Below, piece after piece: positions 53,689 through 62,340 of a DNA stretch of 64,000 nt. Position numbers and translations under genes: made by a program. The stretch's first letter is position 1. Each line of letters opens with the position of its first letter. The DNA is taken from the NCBI GenBank assembly GCA_910575695.1, contig CAJTGJ010000001.1, positions 124,001 to 188,000 of the forward strand, read 5' to 3'. The notes beneath the pieces are model-generated. The model saw only the letters and a list, made by a program, of their open reading frames with translations. It was not told the DNA's origin and did not search any database. Source of the stretch: Oscillospiraceae bacterium (lineage in GTDB: Bacteria > Bacillota > Clostridia > Oscillospirales > Oscillospiraceae).

Positions 53689-54648
53689 TCATCCCATATG
53701 CTTTGCCAAAAACGCCTCCACCGTGGACCAGTAAAGCTCCGGGTCCGCCCAGGACGCCTCGCCGTGGGCCGCGCCGGGGACGGACAGCTTTTCCTTGTCC
53801 GCGCTGGCGCAGGCGTCATACACCACGTCCAGCATCCAGTAGGGCACAAAGGTATCGTCCTCTCCGTGGATGAACAGGACGGGCAGGGAGGTCTTTTTCA
53901 GCTGCTCCGCCGCCGACGCCTCCTTGAAGCCGAACCCCGCCCGCAGCTGGGTCACCAGGGAGGCCGCGTCCAGCACCGGAAAAGTGGGCAGGCCGAACAG
54001 CTCGTCCAGCTGTCCGGCGAACTCGTCCCACACCGACGAGTAGCCGCAGTCCTCCACCACGCATTTCACGTTGGCGGGCAGATCCTCCCCGGACGCCATC
54101 ATCACCGTGGCCCCGCCCATGGAGATGCCGTAGAGCACGATCTCCGCCTCCGGGTCCCGCTCCGCCAGGGCGTTCGCCCAGTCCACAATGTCCAGACGTT
54201 CCAGCCAGCCCATGCTCACATACCGGCCTTCGCTCAGCTCGTGGGCCCGGGCGGCGGGGGCCAGGATGTTGAAGCCCATCTCATAGAACCGGGCGGCGGA
54301 CCGGCCCATGTACTGGGGGATGCTGCCGTAGCCGTGGCAGGCCACCACATATTTGTGGCTTGCCTCCGGCCGGGCCAGGTACAGGGCGTGGAGCTCCAGC
54401 CCGTCCCGGCTGGTGAGCCGCCAGTCCTCGCTGGCCTCATCCAGCCACGCGCTGTCGCCCTCCAGCTCCATATCCCCCTCCTCATAGCTGGACACCATGC
54501 CGCCGAACCGGGGGTCCAGGGCAAAACGGAACAGATAATTGCCCGCGAACGCCAGCACGCACACCGCCAGCACCGCCAGCGCCGCCAGAACGATGATAAC
54601 AATGTTCCGTATCCGCCGTTTTTTTACCGCTTGCTCCAAATAAATCAC
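53689..54648 (-). CDS. Membrane-anchored alpha/beta hydrolase
   Basis: This 319-residue protein has one N-terminal membrane segment (IVIIVLAALAVLAVCVLAF, residues 16-34) and an extracytoplasmic or membrane-side alpha/beta hydrolase domain. It has the nucleophile elbow YGISMGGAT (Ser near residue 173), VACHGYG near 103, IHGEDDTFVP near 262 (acid) and GAAHGEASW near 290 (His). The triad looks complete. Translation starts at GTG 54648 after GAAGGAAAGG. Substrate is unknown; such proteins are often esterases or peptidases. Confidence 0.85.
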   Translation of the reverse strand: MIYLEQAVKKRRIRNIVIIVLAALAVLAVCVLAFAGNYLFRFALDPRFGGMVSSYEEGDMELEGDSAWLDEASEDWRLTSRDGLELHALYLARPEASHKYVVACHGYGSIPQYMGRSAARFYEMGFNILAPAARAHELSEGRYVSMGWLERLDIVDWANALAERDPEAEIVLYGISMGGATVMMASGEDLPANVKCVVEDCGYSSVWDEFAGQLDELFGLPTFPVLDAASLVTQLRAGFGFKEASAAEQLKKTSLPVLFIHGEDDTFVPYWMLDVVYDACASADKEKLSVPGAAHGEASWADPELYWSTVEAFLAKHMG

Positions 54649-54670
54649 AGCCTTTCCTTCATTGGTTATG

Positions 54671-54704
54671 CGCCCGCCCCCAATGTCCGGGGGGCGGGCG
54701 TTTT
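54671..54704. terminator. Hairpin terminator downstream of the SLH gene
   Basis: CGCCCGCCCCC pairs with GGGGGCGGGCG (54671-54700). The TTTT tail is on the plus strand, so on the minus strand it acts without a T-run. Confidence 0.5.
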
Positions 54705-54727
54705 CCGGCCCGGGACCCGCTTGTCCG

Positions 54728-57580
54728 TCAGGACAGGCGCAGGTCCGGCTGCACCATACGGGTGATAATGGCGGCGGCTTCCGACCGCTTCACCGTCCTG
54801 CTGGGCATGAAGTAGCTCAAGCCCCCCACGTCCACGCCGTTGATGATGCCCGCCCCGCACAGGCGGTCCACATCTCCCGCGTAAACAATGCTTCCCCCGT
54901 CGGCAAAGCTGATGTTATTCCCGGGGATCTGGGCCAGCGCCTCCTTGGGCAGCGCCCCGGCCAGGATATGAGCAAATTCCTCCCGGGTGGCCGGGGTGTT
55001 GTAGCTGTAGTTCTCGGTGCAGATGTGGTTGGCCCGGGCATAGTCCACATAGGGGTCGAACCAGTTCCCGCCGTCATAGCGCTCGAAGGTTTCCTCCCCG
55101 TGGTAATAGATGCTGTGGATCCGGGCCGCCAGGGTGACGGCCTCCGCCAGGGTCACGTTGTCCCCGGGGGAGAAGCGGCCCGCCGCCCTGCCGTTCATCA
55201 GGCCGAACCGGTACGCCGAGGCCACGTTCCCGGCGTACCACGCGCCGGAGGCCACGTCCCAGAAGGTGCTGTCGGAATAGGCGTTGACCGGCTTGAAGTT
55301 GTTCAGCCCCGCCGTGACGGAACTGCTCTGGGTATAGCCGCAGATCGTGCAGACATAGGCGCCGCCGGACAGCCCGAAGCTGTGGCCCAGGGCCGCGGCC
55401 GCCTGCGTCTCCCGCGCGCCGCATTTCGTGCAGGCCCGCACCCTCGCGCCGGGCTGGGTGCAGGTGGGGGCGGAGGACATGGACCAGGCCCCCCAGGCGT
55501 GGCCCCCGGCACAGCCGGACTGCTGTACCGTGATGGATACCCGCACGGCGCCGGTGCTGTAGGCGCTGGACAGGGAGGGGGTGAACACCGCCGTGTAGCT
55601 TCCCCCGGTGGGGACCGCGTCCGGCGTCTCCCACGACCAGATGCCGCTCACGGGCTTTCCGTCCGGATCCAGCGCCAGACCGCCGGTGAGCTTGCTGGCG
55701 GACAGCTTCTGGCCCTGCTCAATGGGGGAGGCGGTGGGGGCGGTGAGCTTCAGCGCCGCCTTGTTGACGGTGACGTGCACCTTGGCGGAGGTCAGCCCGT
55801 ACTTGGCGACGTCCGCGGCGGTGGAGGGGGAAAAGAGGGCCTCAAAGCTGCCGCTGGCGGCGGGCTTTACGTCAGCCGCCGTCCAGATCCAGGAGCCGGA
55901 GACGGTCTGGCCCTTGCTGTTCACCACCACGCCGCCGGACAGCCTGCTGTCATACAGCTGCTGGCCGTAGGTGATGGCGGTGGCGGTGGGCGGGGTTCTC
56001 ACCACCAGGGTCTGAGGCGCGGGGGTATAGTCCACCGTGGTGATTGTAAACCGCTGGTTTGAGTTCTGATGCTGCTCCCATAGGGTTACGTTCATCCCAT
56101 CCGGGGCGGCCGCGCCGTCTGTCGCCACCGGTATGTCAAGCGACCATATTTTGGAGGGGAAGGAGAGGGCGGATACAATGCGGTATGTGGCGTCTCCCGG
56201 CGAGTACATGAGATACCATCGTTCCGGCACACCACCGTGGTCGTCGTAATAGGTCCATACGTTGACCTGGTTCCCGGCAACCCCGCCCTGCACATCCAGG
56301 CACCAGCCGCTGTATGCGTTGACGATTTTATAGGAGCCGTTGCCCTGCCGGATAAAATGCCAGATCTGCTTTGGATCGCTGGCGTTGGCAGTTCTGGTCA
56401 CGCGCACGTCCATACCCCGGCCGGCCTCTGTCCCGGTGGTTTGCAGATAGGCCCCGTTGTAACTGATCCGGGCGTAAAAATCCGCTCCCGCGTTATGGGC
56501 GAGGACGCTGTTTATATTGCTGATCCTGGTGACCTTGAAGGTCTGGGCCGCGGTCCCGTTCCGAGTCCAGATCTGGACGTTCGTACCGGCGTTTTTGCCG
56601 GCGTCGCTCACATCCAGCGCAATGGAGTTGTCATAGGAGGCCAGCAGATTATAGGCCCCAGACATTCCATACGCGTCCTGGACGAGCTTCCATTTCTGCG
56701 CTCCGCTTCCATTGCCGGGATATACCTGCACATTCGTACCGGCGCCGCCCGCGTCCGCCACGTCCAGATAGCGCCCGTCATACAGGTTCATAATGCTGTA
56801 GGTCCCGTCGCCCAGCCGGATAAAGCGCCAGATCTGCCGGGGGTCGGCGGTCCTCACCGCCGCGGTCTGTACGTTGTTGTTCCGGTTTTCCAGGTTCAGG
56901 TTCCCGTTGGGATAGGAGATGCAGGCGTAGAAATCACTGCCCGGGTTTTGGGCGGCGGTGGGGTAGGAGGGGACGGAAGGGGCGGGGGGAACATGATAAG
57001 TGAGCACTTCACTGACCGTAAAATCCAGATCCCGCGTTCCGGGAATGCTGGTCGTAACGCCGCTCCATGACTGGTAGATCCGGATACGTCCAGTCTCCCG
57101 GGAGGATGCGTTGTTGACAAGGACATAATGGGAGCTGCTTACAGGGGCACGCAGGATCGTATATTTTCCCGCGTTTATGTTTTCCCAGACCTTGGCCGTG
57201 TTGTGGCCGTATACGACCCCTTCATAGGTCAGGGTTTTTCCCCTCTGGCTTGCGTAAGCCTGGGGGCCCGCGTAGTTTGTGGTATACATATTGCTGTTAA
57301 TATAGCCGTTCCGCAATTCCCATTCGTAGTAAACATCCGGATTAAAGGCGGACGCATTGGAATCGGCTACGCCGGACGCGGCCAAAAGCCGTGCCTGGGC
57401 CACCACCAGGCACCCCCAATCCCTCATGTCTTTGTACTTACTCTGATTTTGCGACCACATACTCCAACCGTTGGCCCAATTTCCGGTGGCATAGTAGGCC
57501 TGCGCCGTCTGCGCTATGGCCGGGGCCGTCCCCACCACAATGCACAGACACAAAAGCATCGAAAAAAGCCTTTTTTTCAT
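54728..57580 (-). CDS. Secreted peptidase-like/ricin-lectin/SLH surface protein
   Basis: This 950-residue exported protein has a signal peptide (residues 1-28, cleavage near AQA), then a C39/papain-like region with RDWGCLVVAQARLLA near residue 52 (Cys) and SSHYVLVNN near 150 (His). Two ricin-type beta-trefoil regions follow (about 205-500; KWKLVQDAYG, SDPKQIWHFIRQGNGSY), then two Ig-like repeats with PIEQGQKLSASKLTGGL (about 505-690), a paired-Cys segment, and SLH-like repeats (about 760-945). It is likely tethered to the wall and binds carbohydrate. ATG at 57580 follows GGGAGGG. GC content drops in its N-terminal two-thirds relative to neighbours. Confidence 0.82.
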   Translation of the reverse strand: MKKRLFSMLLCLCIVVGTAPAIAQTAQAYYATGNWANGWSMWSQNQSKYKDMRDWGCLVVAQARLLAASGVADSNASAFNPDVYYEWELRNGYINSNMYTTNYAGPQAYASQRGKTLTYEGVVYGHNTAKVWENINAGKYTILRAPVSSSHYVLVNNASSRETGRIRIYQSWSGVTTSIPGTRDLDFTVSEVLTYHVPPAPSVPSYPTAAQNPGSDFYACISYPNGNLNLENRNNNVQTAAVRTADPRQIWRFIRLGDGTYSIMNLYDGRYLDVADAGGAGTNVQVYPGNGSGAQKWKLVQDAYGMSGAYNLLASYDNSIALDVSDAGKNAGTNVQIWTRNGTAAQTFKVTRISNINSVLAHNAGADFYARISYNGAYLQTTGTEAGRGMDVRVTRTANASDPKQIWHFIRQGNGSYKIVNAYSGWCLDVQGGVAGNQVNVWTYYDDHGGVPERWYLMYSPGDATYRIVSALSFPSKIWSLDIPVATDGAAAPDGMNVTLWEQHQNSNQRFTITTVDYTPAPQTLVVRTPPTATAITYGQQLYDSRLSGGVVVNSKGQTVSGSWIWTAADVKPAASGSFEALFSPSTAADVAKYGLTSAKVHVTVNKAALKLTAPTASPIEQGQKLSASKLTGGLALDPDGKPVSGIWSWETPDAVPTGGSYTAVFTPSLSSAYSTGAVRVSITVQQSGCAGGHAWGAWSMSSAPTCTQPGARVRACTKCGARETQAAAALGHSFGLSGGAYVCTICGYTQSSSVTAGLNNFKPVNAYSDSTFWDVASGAWYAGNVASAYRFGLMNGRAAGRFSPGDNVTLAEAVTLAARIHSIYYHGEETFERYDGGNWFDPYVDYARANHICTENYSYNTPATREEFAHILAGALPKEALAQIPGNNISFADGGSIVYAGDVDRLCGAGIINGVDVGGLSYFMPSRTVKRSEAAAIITRMVQPDLRLS

Positions 57581-57780
57581 AGCGTTCCCTCCCATTTCTA
57601 CAATATTACCGATCCACGCGGCCTATATCCCGCTTCTGATGTTTATAATAGCACAAGCTGTTTTTGTTATCAAGAGAATGGAGGAAGAAATATCCTGTTG
57701 TGAAAAATCACCTGAAAACCCCTGTTTTCACCAATATCCGGCACAAAATATACCGTATTCCGTGTGACAGCAACGGGCAG

Positions 57781-57816
57781 ACGAAAAAAGGGACATCCTT
57801 TCGGATGTCCCTTTTT
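57781..57816 (-). terminator. tRNA-Leu terminator
   Basis: A 14 bp stem (AAAAAGGGACATCC with GGATGTCCCTTTTT), followed on the minus strand by T and CGTC. It abuts the tRNA 3' end. Confidence 0.8.
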
Positions 57817-57902
57817 GGTGCGCGAGGCGGGAGTCGAACCCGCACGCCCTTGCGAGCACTGGCACCTGAAGCCAGCGAGTCTACCAATTCCACCACTCGC
57901 GC
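57816..57902 (-). tRNA. tRNA-Leu (anticodon CAG)
   Basis: An 87-nt gene with the acceptor pair GCGCGAG/CTCGCGC, anticodon stem CTGGC-TTCAGGT-GCCAG (anticodon CAG, reads CUG), a long variable arm typical of class II leucine tRNA, the T-loop GGGTTCGACTCCC and an encoded CCA end. It has its own promoter and terminator. Confidence 0.96.
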
Positions 57903-57930
57903 AAGTGGTCTGGCGCTCAACGCAAGACAT

Positions 57931-57959
57931 ATGATACCACGGCTTTCCTCGGTTGTCAA
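57931..57959 (-). promoter_or_regulatory. Sigma-A promoter for tRNA-Leu
   Basis: Minus-strand consensus TTGACA (57959-57954), 17 bp, TATCAT (57936-57931). Confidence 0.7.
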
Positions 57960-58002
57960 TAGTTTTTTTGCCCGATTTTACGGGAAACTTTTATATTTCC
58001 AC

Positions 58003-58031
58003 TTGACAGGAAAGCTCACGCCCTTTACAAT
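58003..58031 (+). promoter_or_regulatory. Sigma-A promoter for rny
   Basis: TTGACA (58003-58008), 17 bp, TACAAT (58026-58031). It predicts a 5' leader of about 230 nt. Confidence 0.6.
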
Positions 58032-58037
58032 AAGTAC

Positions 58038-58270
58038 GGATAATTTTGAAATGCCGCCGCGTTTTTTTGGCCGGTTTGAGCGTGATACCGCCCCCTCCGG
58101 GCGTTTATATATCTATACCAACGTCATAGATTTTTATCGACACTCAAATAGTGCGCCCAAATTTCAGGGCGGTTTTTCGGTTATCGCGGTGCGTCCCTAA
58201 TCTCGCATCGCGTCTTATTTTGCCTATTTTATCAGAGAAATTCAAGAAAACAGGAGGTGTGGAACCCAAA
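58038..58270 (+). other. Long 5' leader of rny
   Basis: About 230 nt between the predicted start of transcription and the rny ATG, without a convincing gene. It has short C/G hairpin segments and T-runs but no riboswitch core I can name. It is AT-richer than the flanking genes and may carry post-transcriptional control of rny. Confidence 0.4.
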
Positions 58271-59830
58271 ATGCAAGTGCCAGTCTTTATAACCGTCATA
58301 ATCACGGTCATCGTCGGCCTGGTGTGCCTGATCGCCGGCGCCGCCGCCGGCTACCAGCGCCGCAAGGCCGCCGCGGAGCGGGAGATCGGCTCCGCCGAGG
58401 AGGAGGCCCGCCGCATCCTTAACGACGCCATCAAAAGCGCCGAGAGCAAGAAACGGGAGGCCACGGTAGAGGCCAAGGAGGAGATCCTGAAGGCCCGCAC
58501 GGAGTTCGACAAGGAGATCAAGGAGCGCCGCGGCGAGGTTCAGCGCCAGGAGAACCGCTTGAATTCCAAGGAGGAAAACCTGGACCGGAAGCTGGAGAAC
58601 CTGGAGCGCAAGGAGGAAAACGTCAACGCCCGCATCGCCCAGCTGGAGGCGGAAAAGCAGGAGCTGGACGGACTGAAAAACAGCCAGGTGGAGCTTCTGG
58701 AGCGCATTTCCGGCCTGACCGTGGAGGAGGCCAGGCGCTACCTCATCGACCAGCTGGCCGACGACGTCACCCACGAGCAGGCGCTGAAGCTCAAGGAGAT
58801 CCAGACCCGCTACAAGGAGGAGGCGGAGACCTACGCCCGGGAACAGATCGCCCTGGCCATCCAGCGCTGCGCCGCCGACCACGTGGCGGAGGCCACCGTG
58901 TCCGTGGTGCCCCTGCCCAACGACGAGATGAAGGGCCGGATCATCGGCCGGGAGGGCCGCAACATCCGCACGCTGGAGACCATGACCGGCGTGGATTTGA
59001 TTATTGACGACACCCCCGAGGCCATCACGGTGTCCTGCTTTGACCCGGTGCGCCGGGAGATCGCGCGGCTGGCCCTGGAAAAGCTCATTCTGGACGGCCG
59101 CATCCACCCCACCCGCATCGAGGAAATGGTGGAGAAGGCCAAGCGCGAAGTTGACGCCACCATCCGCGCCGAGGGCGAACGGGCCGTATTTGAGACAAAC
59201 GTCCACGGGCTGAACCCGGAACTGGTGAAGCTGCTGGGCCGCCAGCACTACCGCACCAGCTTCGGGCAGAACGTGCTGAACCACTCCATCGAGGTGTGCC
59301 AGCTGGCGGGGCTCCTTGCCGCCGAGATCGGCGTCAACGTGGCGGAGGCCAAGCGGGCGGGGCTGCTCCATGATTTGGGCAAGTCCATCGACCACGAGGT
59401 GGAGGGCTCCCACGTGCAGATCGGCGTGGAGCTGGCCCGGAAGTACCGGGAGAGCGAAAACGTCATCCACGCCATCGAGGCCCACCACGGCGACGTGGAG
59501 GCCCGGACCATCGTGGCCTGCCTGGTGCAGGCCGCGGACGCCATTTCCGCCGCCCGTCCCGGCGCCCGCAAGGAAAACGTAGAGTACTACATCAAGCGGC
59601 TGGAGAAGCTGGAGGAACTGACCTCCTCCTTCGCCGGGGTGGACAAGGCCTACGCCATCCAGGCGGGCCGGGAGGTGCGCATCATGGTCAACCCGGAGGC
59701 CATTCCGGAGGACCGCATGGTGCTGCTGGCCCGGGAGATCGCCAAGAAGATCGAGGACGAGCTGGAGTACCCGGGGCAGATCAAGGTGAATCTCATCCGG
59801 GAGACGAAGGCGATAGAGTACGCCAAATAG
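58271..59830 (+). CDS. rny: Ribonuclease Y
   Basis: This 519-residue endoribonuclease starts mRNA decay in Firmicutes. It has an N-terminal membrane segment ([19 protein letters not shown], residues 5-23), a long coiled coil (about 25-190), a KH RNA-binding domain ([15 protein letters not shown] near residue 220) and an HD domain ([12 protein letters not shown] near 370). Length matches the family. ATG at 58271 follows GGAGGTG. It is membrane-bound and likely the main decay enzyme. Confidence 0.98.
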   Translation: MQVPVFITVIITVIVGLVCLIAGAAAGYQRRKAAAEREIGSAEEEARRILNDAIKSAESKKREATVEAKEEILKARTEFDKEIKERRGEVQRQENRLNSKEENLDRKLENLERKEENVNARIAQLEAEKQELDGLKNSQVELLERISGLTVEEARRYLIDQLADDVTHEQALKLKEIQTRYKEEAETYAREQIALAIQRCAADHVAEATVSVVPLPNDEMKGRIIGREGRNIRTLETMTGVDLIIDDTPEAITVSCFDPVRREIARLALEKLILDGRIHPTRIEEMVEKAKREVDATIRAEGERAVFETNVHGLNPELVKLLGRQHYRTSFGQNVLNHSIEVCQLAGLLAAEIGVNVAEAKRAGLLHDLGKSIDHEVEGSHVQIGVELARKYRESENVIHAIEAHHGDVEARTIVACLVQAADAISAARPGARKENVEYYIKRLEKLEELTSSFAGVDKAYAIQAGREVRIMVNPEAIPEDRMVLLAREIAKKIEDELEYPGQIKVNLIRETKAIEYAK

Positions 59831-59861
59831 CGCGCGGCCAATCCGAACGTGAATACAGCTG

Positions 59862-59897
59862 CACGCCGCCGGGAGGCCCCCGGCGGCGTGTTTTTTC
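59862..59897 (+). terminator. rny terminator
   Basis: CACGCCGCCGGG pairs with CCCGGCGGCGTG (59862-59890), followed by six T. Confidence 0.85.
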
Positions 59898-59899
59898 CG

Positions 59900-59928
59900 T
59901 TGCGTTTTAACTGCGGCTGTGATATGCT
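59900..59928 (+). promoter_or_regulatory. Sigma-A promoter for the low-GC orphan
   Basis: TTGCGT (59900-59905), 17 bp, TATGCT (59923-59928). Confidence 0.5.
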
Positions 59929-59972
59929 GATACGCGTTCAACAGATCTGAGCTGGAAAGAGGAGGTTCTGAA

Positions 59973-60344
59973 ATGAAAAAGAAAGGTATCATAGCAACGG
60001 TGATCGTTTTGATTGTTGTGACAGCAGGCGTTTATCTGCTGTCGCGCCCTAAGCCGTTGGGCAGTATGCGCAACAGCTATTCAGAACAGACCACGACGGT
60101 TTCTGATATTGCGTTTTTGGGAGATGCTAACCAAAAAATCAGATTTTCATTCCGTTCTGACATTGTAAGCGGAGATTTAGACATCATTCTGTCTGATTCG
60201 GCTGGTAATGAAGTATATATGCTGGATCAGGCGGATGCCTTGGAAAAACTGCTCACGTTAGACAGTTCGGATACCTATACTTTGACAGCTAAGTGTACCA
60301 ATTTTGTTGGGAAATATGAGGTTTCCGTTTACAAGGCGGACTAA
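59973..60344 (+). CDS. Hypothetical membrane-anchored/secreted protein, low GC
   Basis: I do not recognise this 123-residue protein. It has a signal anchor (IIATVIVLIVVTAGVYLLS, residues 6-24) and a beta-rich remainder (IRFSFRSDIVSGDLDIILSD near residue 56; TYTLTAKCTNFVGKYEVSVY near 100), like a small extracytoplasmic sandwich domain. ATG at 59973 follows GAGGAGG. Its codons are far more A/T-ending than those of either neighbour, suggesting recent acquisition or weak selection. Confidence 0.75.
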   Translation: MKKKGIIATVIVLIVVTAGVYLLSRPKPLGSMRNSYSEQTTTVSDIAFLGDANQKIRFSFRSDIVSGDLDIILSDSAGNEVYMLDQADALEKLLTLDSSDTYTLTAKCTNFVGKYEVSVYKAD

Positions 60345-60399
60345 ACAGCTTTTTATGCAACATAATCATATTTGTACTCCGAGAAAAGGAATGGATTTT

Positions 60400-61314
60400 A
60401 TGCTCACCTTTGAAAGCCCCCAGTTCGAGGACCGCGCCTGGGTCCAGCCCCTGCTGGAAGCGGAGGGCGGCTCCGGCTGCGAATACAATTTCACCAACAT
60501 CTATCTCTGGAGCCGGGCCTATCCCCAGAAAATCGCCCGGCTGGACGACCGCCTGCTGGTTCAGATTCAAGGCAGGCTGGGACAGTGCTGCTTATATCCG
60601 GCGGGGAGCGGCCCCCTGGCCCCGGCGGTGGACGCCCTGGCTTCCGACGCCGCCGCCAACGGCGTGCCCCTCACCCTGGTGTGCGTCACGGAGGATCAGC
60701 GGGCCGCGCTGGAGGATGCCTGCCCCGGCCGCTTCGCCTTCGAGGAGGACCGGGACGGCTTCGACTACCTCTACGACATCAACCGCCTGGCGGACCTGCC
60801 GGGGAAAAAGCTCCACGCCAAGCGCAACCACATCCGCCGCTTTGACGACCAGTTCCCCGACTGGCTCCTGGAGGAGGTCACCCCCGCCAACGTCCCCGAG
60901 TGCGTGGAGCTGGAGCGGCAGTGGGCCGCCATCCGCCAGGAGGCGGCGGGGGAGGATGCGTCCACCGTGTCCGAGGAGACCATCGCCATCATCGAGGCGC
61001 TGTACCACATGGACAAGCTGGGGCTGGAGGGGGCGCTCATCCGGGCGGACGGAAGCCCCATCGCCTTTTCCCTGGGGGGCCTCATCACCCCCCAGGTGTT
61101 CGACGTGAACTTTGAGAAATCCTTCGGCGATATTCAAGGCGCTTATCCCGCCATCAACCGGGAGATGGCCCGGCTGGTCCGCGCCCGCCACCCGGAGGTG
61201 AAGTGGCTCAACCGGGAGGACGACATGGGGCTGGAGGGCCTGCGGCGGGCCAAGCTGTCCTATTATCCGGACATCCTGCTCACCAAGTACACCGCCAAAG
61301 AGGTGGCAAAATGA
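60400..61314 (+). CDS. DUF2156 (phosphatidylglycerol-lysyltransferase-like) protein
   Basis: This 304-residue protein resembles the C-terminal acyltransferase domain of MprF/LPG synthase (DUF2156): a double GNAT fold with KKLHAKRNHIRRFDDQFPDW near residue 140 and FDVNFEKSFGDIQGAYPAIN near 235. It lacks the membrane flippase part, so a cytosolic aminoacyl- or acyltransferase is likely; the acceptor is unknown. ATG at 60400 is chosen for AAAAGGA nine bases upstream. A four-base overlap couples it to the GNAT gene. Confidence 0.85.
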   Translation: MLTFESPQFEDRAWVQPLLEAEGGSGCEYNFTNIYLWSRAYPQKIARLDDRLLVQIQGRLGQCCLYPAGSGPLAPAVDALASDAAANGVPLTLVCVTEDQRAALEDACPGRFAFEEDRDGFDYLYDINRLADLPGKKLHAKRNHIRRFDDQFPDWLLEEVTPANVPECVELERQWAAIRQEAAGEDASTVSEETIAIIEALYHMDKLGLEGALIRADGSPIAFSLGGLITPQVFDVNFEKSFGDIQGAYPAINREMARLVRARHPEVKWLNREDDMGLEGLRRAKLSYYPDILLTKYTAKEVAK

Positions 61315-62150
61315 TTGAAATCCACCACGCCCGCCCGCCGGAGCGGGACAGCGCGGAGGAATTGTGGCGCTTCGCCTTTGGGGACGGCCCGGAATTTCAG
61401 CGGGAATTTTACCGCCTGTGCGCCCCGGAGGGCCCGCTGGTGCTGCTGGAGGACGGGGAACTGCGCTCCGCGCTGGCCCTGCCCCGGGTGTCCATGATTC
61501 TGGCGGACGGCAGGCGGCTTCGGGCCGGGTACGTCTACGCCCTGGCCACCCGCCCCGGCTTCGGCGGGCAGGGCTGGGCGTCCACACTGCTCCAATGCGC
61601 CGCCGGACTGGCCCGGGATTGGGGGCTGGACTGCCTGATTACCGTGCCGGAGCCGTCCAGCCTGTTTGCGTTTTATGAAAAAAACGGCTTCCGGCCCGGG
61701 TTTTACCTCCGGAACATCACCGCCCAGCCCGTCCCCGCCCCGGCGGTTCCGGTCTCCCCGGCGGAGTATAATACTTTGCGGGAACAGCTTCTGTCCTCCC
61801 GCGCCCACGTCTCCTGCACAGAGGGGCAGATCGCGTTCCAGCAATACTTATGCGGCCTGAGCGGACGCCCCGGCGGCGGGCTGTACCGGCTGGAGCTGGC
61901 CCACGGCCCCGGCTGTGCCGCCGTGGAATCGCTGGAGCGCCCGGTGGCGAAGGAGCTGCTGTGCGCCCCCGAGGATGTGGAACGGGGGGCCGCGGCCTGC
62001 GCCGCGCTGTGCGGAGCGCCGGTGACCGCACGTTTCCCGTCGGACGCGGCGGACGGGACGCCCTTCGGGGCTATCCGCTGGCTGGAGGGTACGCCCGCCT
62101 CCATCCGGAGCAAGGCGGGGGAGGGCTGGCTGGGACTGGCCTTTGATTGA
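61311..62150 (+). CDS. GNAT family N-acetyltransferase
   Basis: This 279-residue protein has an N-terminal GNAT domain with the acetyl-CoA loop YALATRPGFGGQGWASTLL near residue 77 (core TRPGFGGQGWAS) and YEKNGFRPGFYLR near 118. The rest is a second, less clear domain, as in Eis-like enzymes. ATG at 61311 overlaps the DUF2156 stop (ATGA), making a coupled pair of acyltransferases. Substrate unknown. Confidence 0.82.
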   Translation: MIEIHHARPPERDSAEELWRFAFGDGPEFQREFYRLCAPEGPLVLLEDGELRSALALPRVSMILADGRRLRAGYVYALATRPGFGGQGWASTLLQCAAGLARDWGLDCLITVPEPSSLFAFYEKNGFRPGFYLRNITAQPVPAPAVPVSPAEYNTLREQLLSSRAHVSCTEGQIAFQQYLCGLSGRPGGGLYRLELAHGPGCAAVESLERPVAKELLCAPEDVERGAAACAALCGAPVTARFPSDAADGTPFGAIRWLEGTPASIRSKAGEGWLGLAFD

Positions 62151-62152
62151 TA

Positions 62153-62197
62153 TGCATAATATTCACAAAATCTTGCATAAAAATGAATGCTTATTCG
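62153..62197 (+). promoter_or_regulatory. Possible pair of ArgR-type boxes
   Basis: TGCATAATATTCA (62153-62165) and TGAATGCTTATTCG (62184-62197) resemble ARG boxes (TGAAT-N4-ATTCA) in an AT-rich stretch upstream of the amino-acid transporter promoter. The match is partial. Confidence 0.3.
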
Positions 62198-62247
62198 CAC
62201 AAAACACAGCAAAACCACCGAAACGCAGGGGGATTTCCGAAATTCCC

Positions 62248-62276
62248 TTGCGTTTTCTTTGCATATGATGTATACT
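62248..62276 (+). promoter_or_regulatory. Sigma-A promoter of the amino-acid ABC operon
   Basis: TTGCGT (62248-62253), 17 bp, TATACT (62271-62276). Confidence 0.55.
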
Positions 62277-62340
62277 GCATCCAGCAGCCGGACGAGGAAC
62301 GGCTGCCGCACGCAAATACTTTTGATGGAGATGAATGAAC

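Noticed and set aside
59839..59900. Attachment site or integrase scar near the tRNA-Leu and low-GC orphan.
   Set aside because: No duplicated tRNA 3' end and no integrase gene lie within the window.
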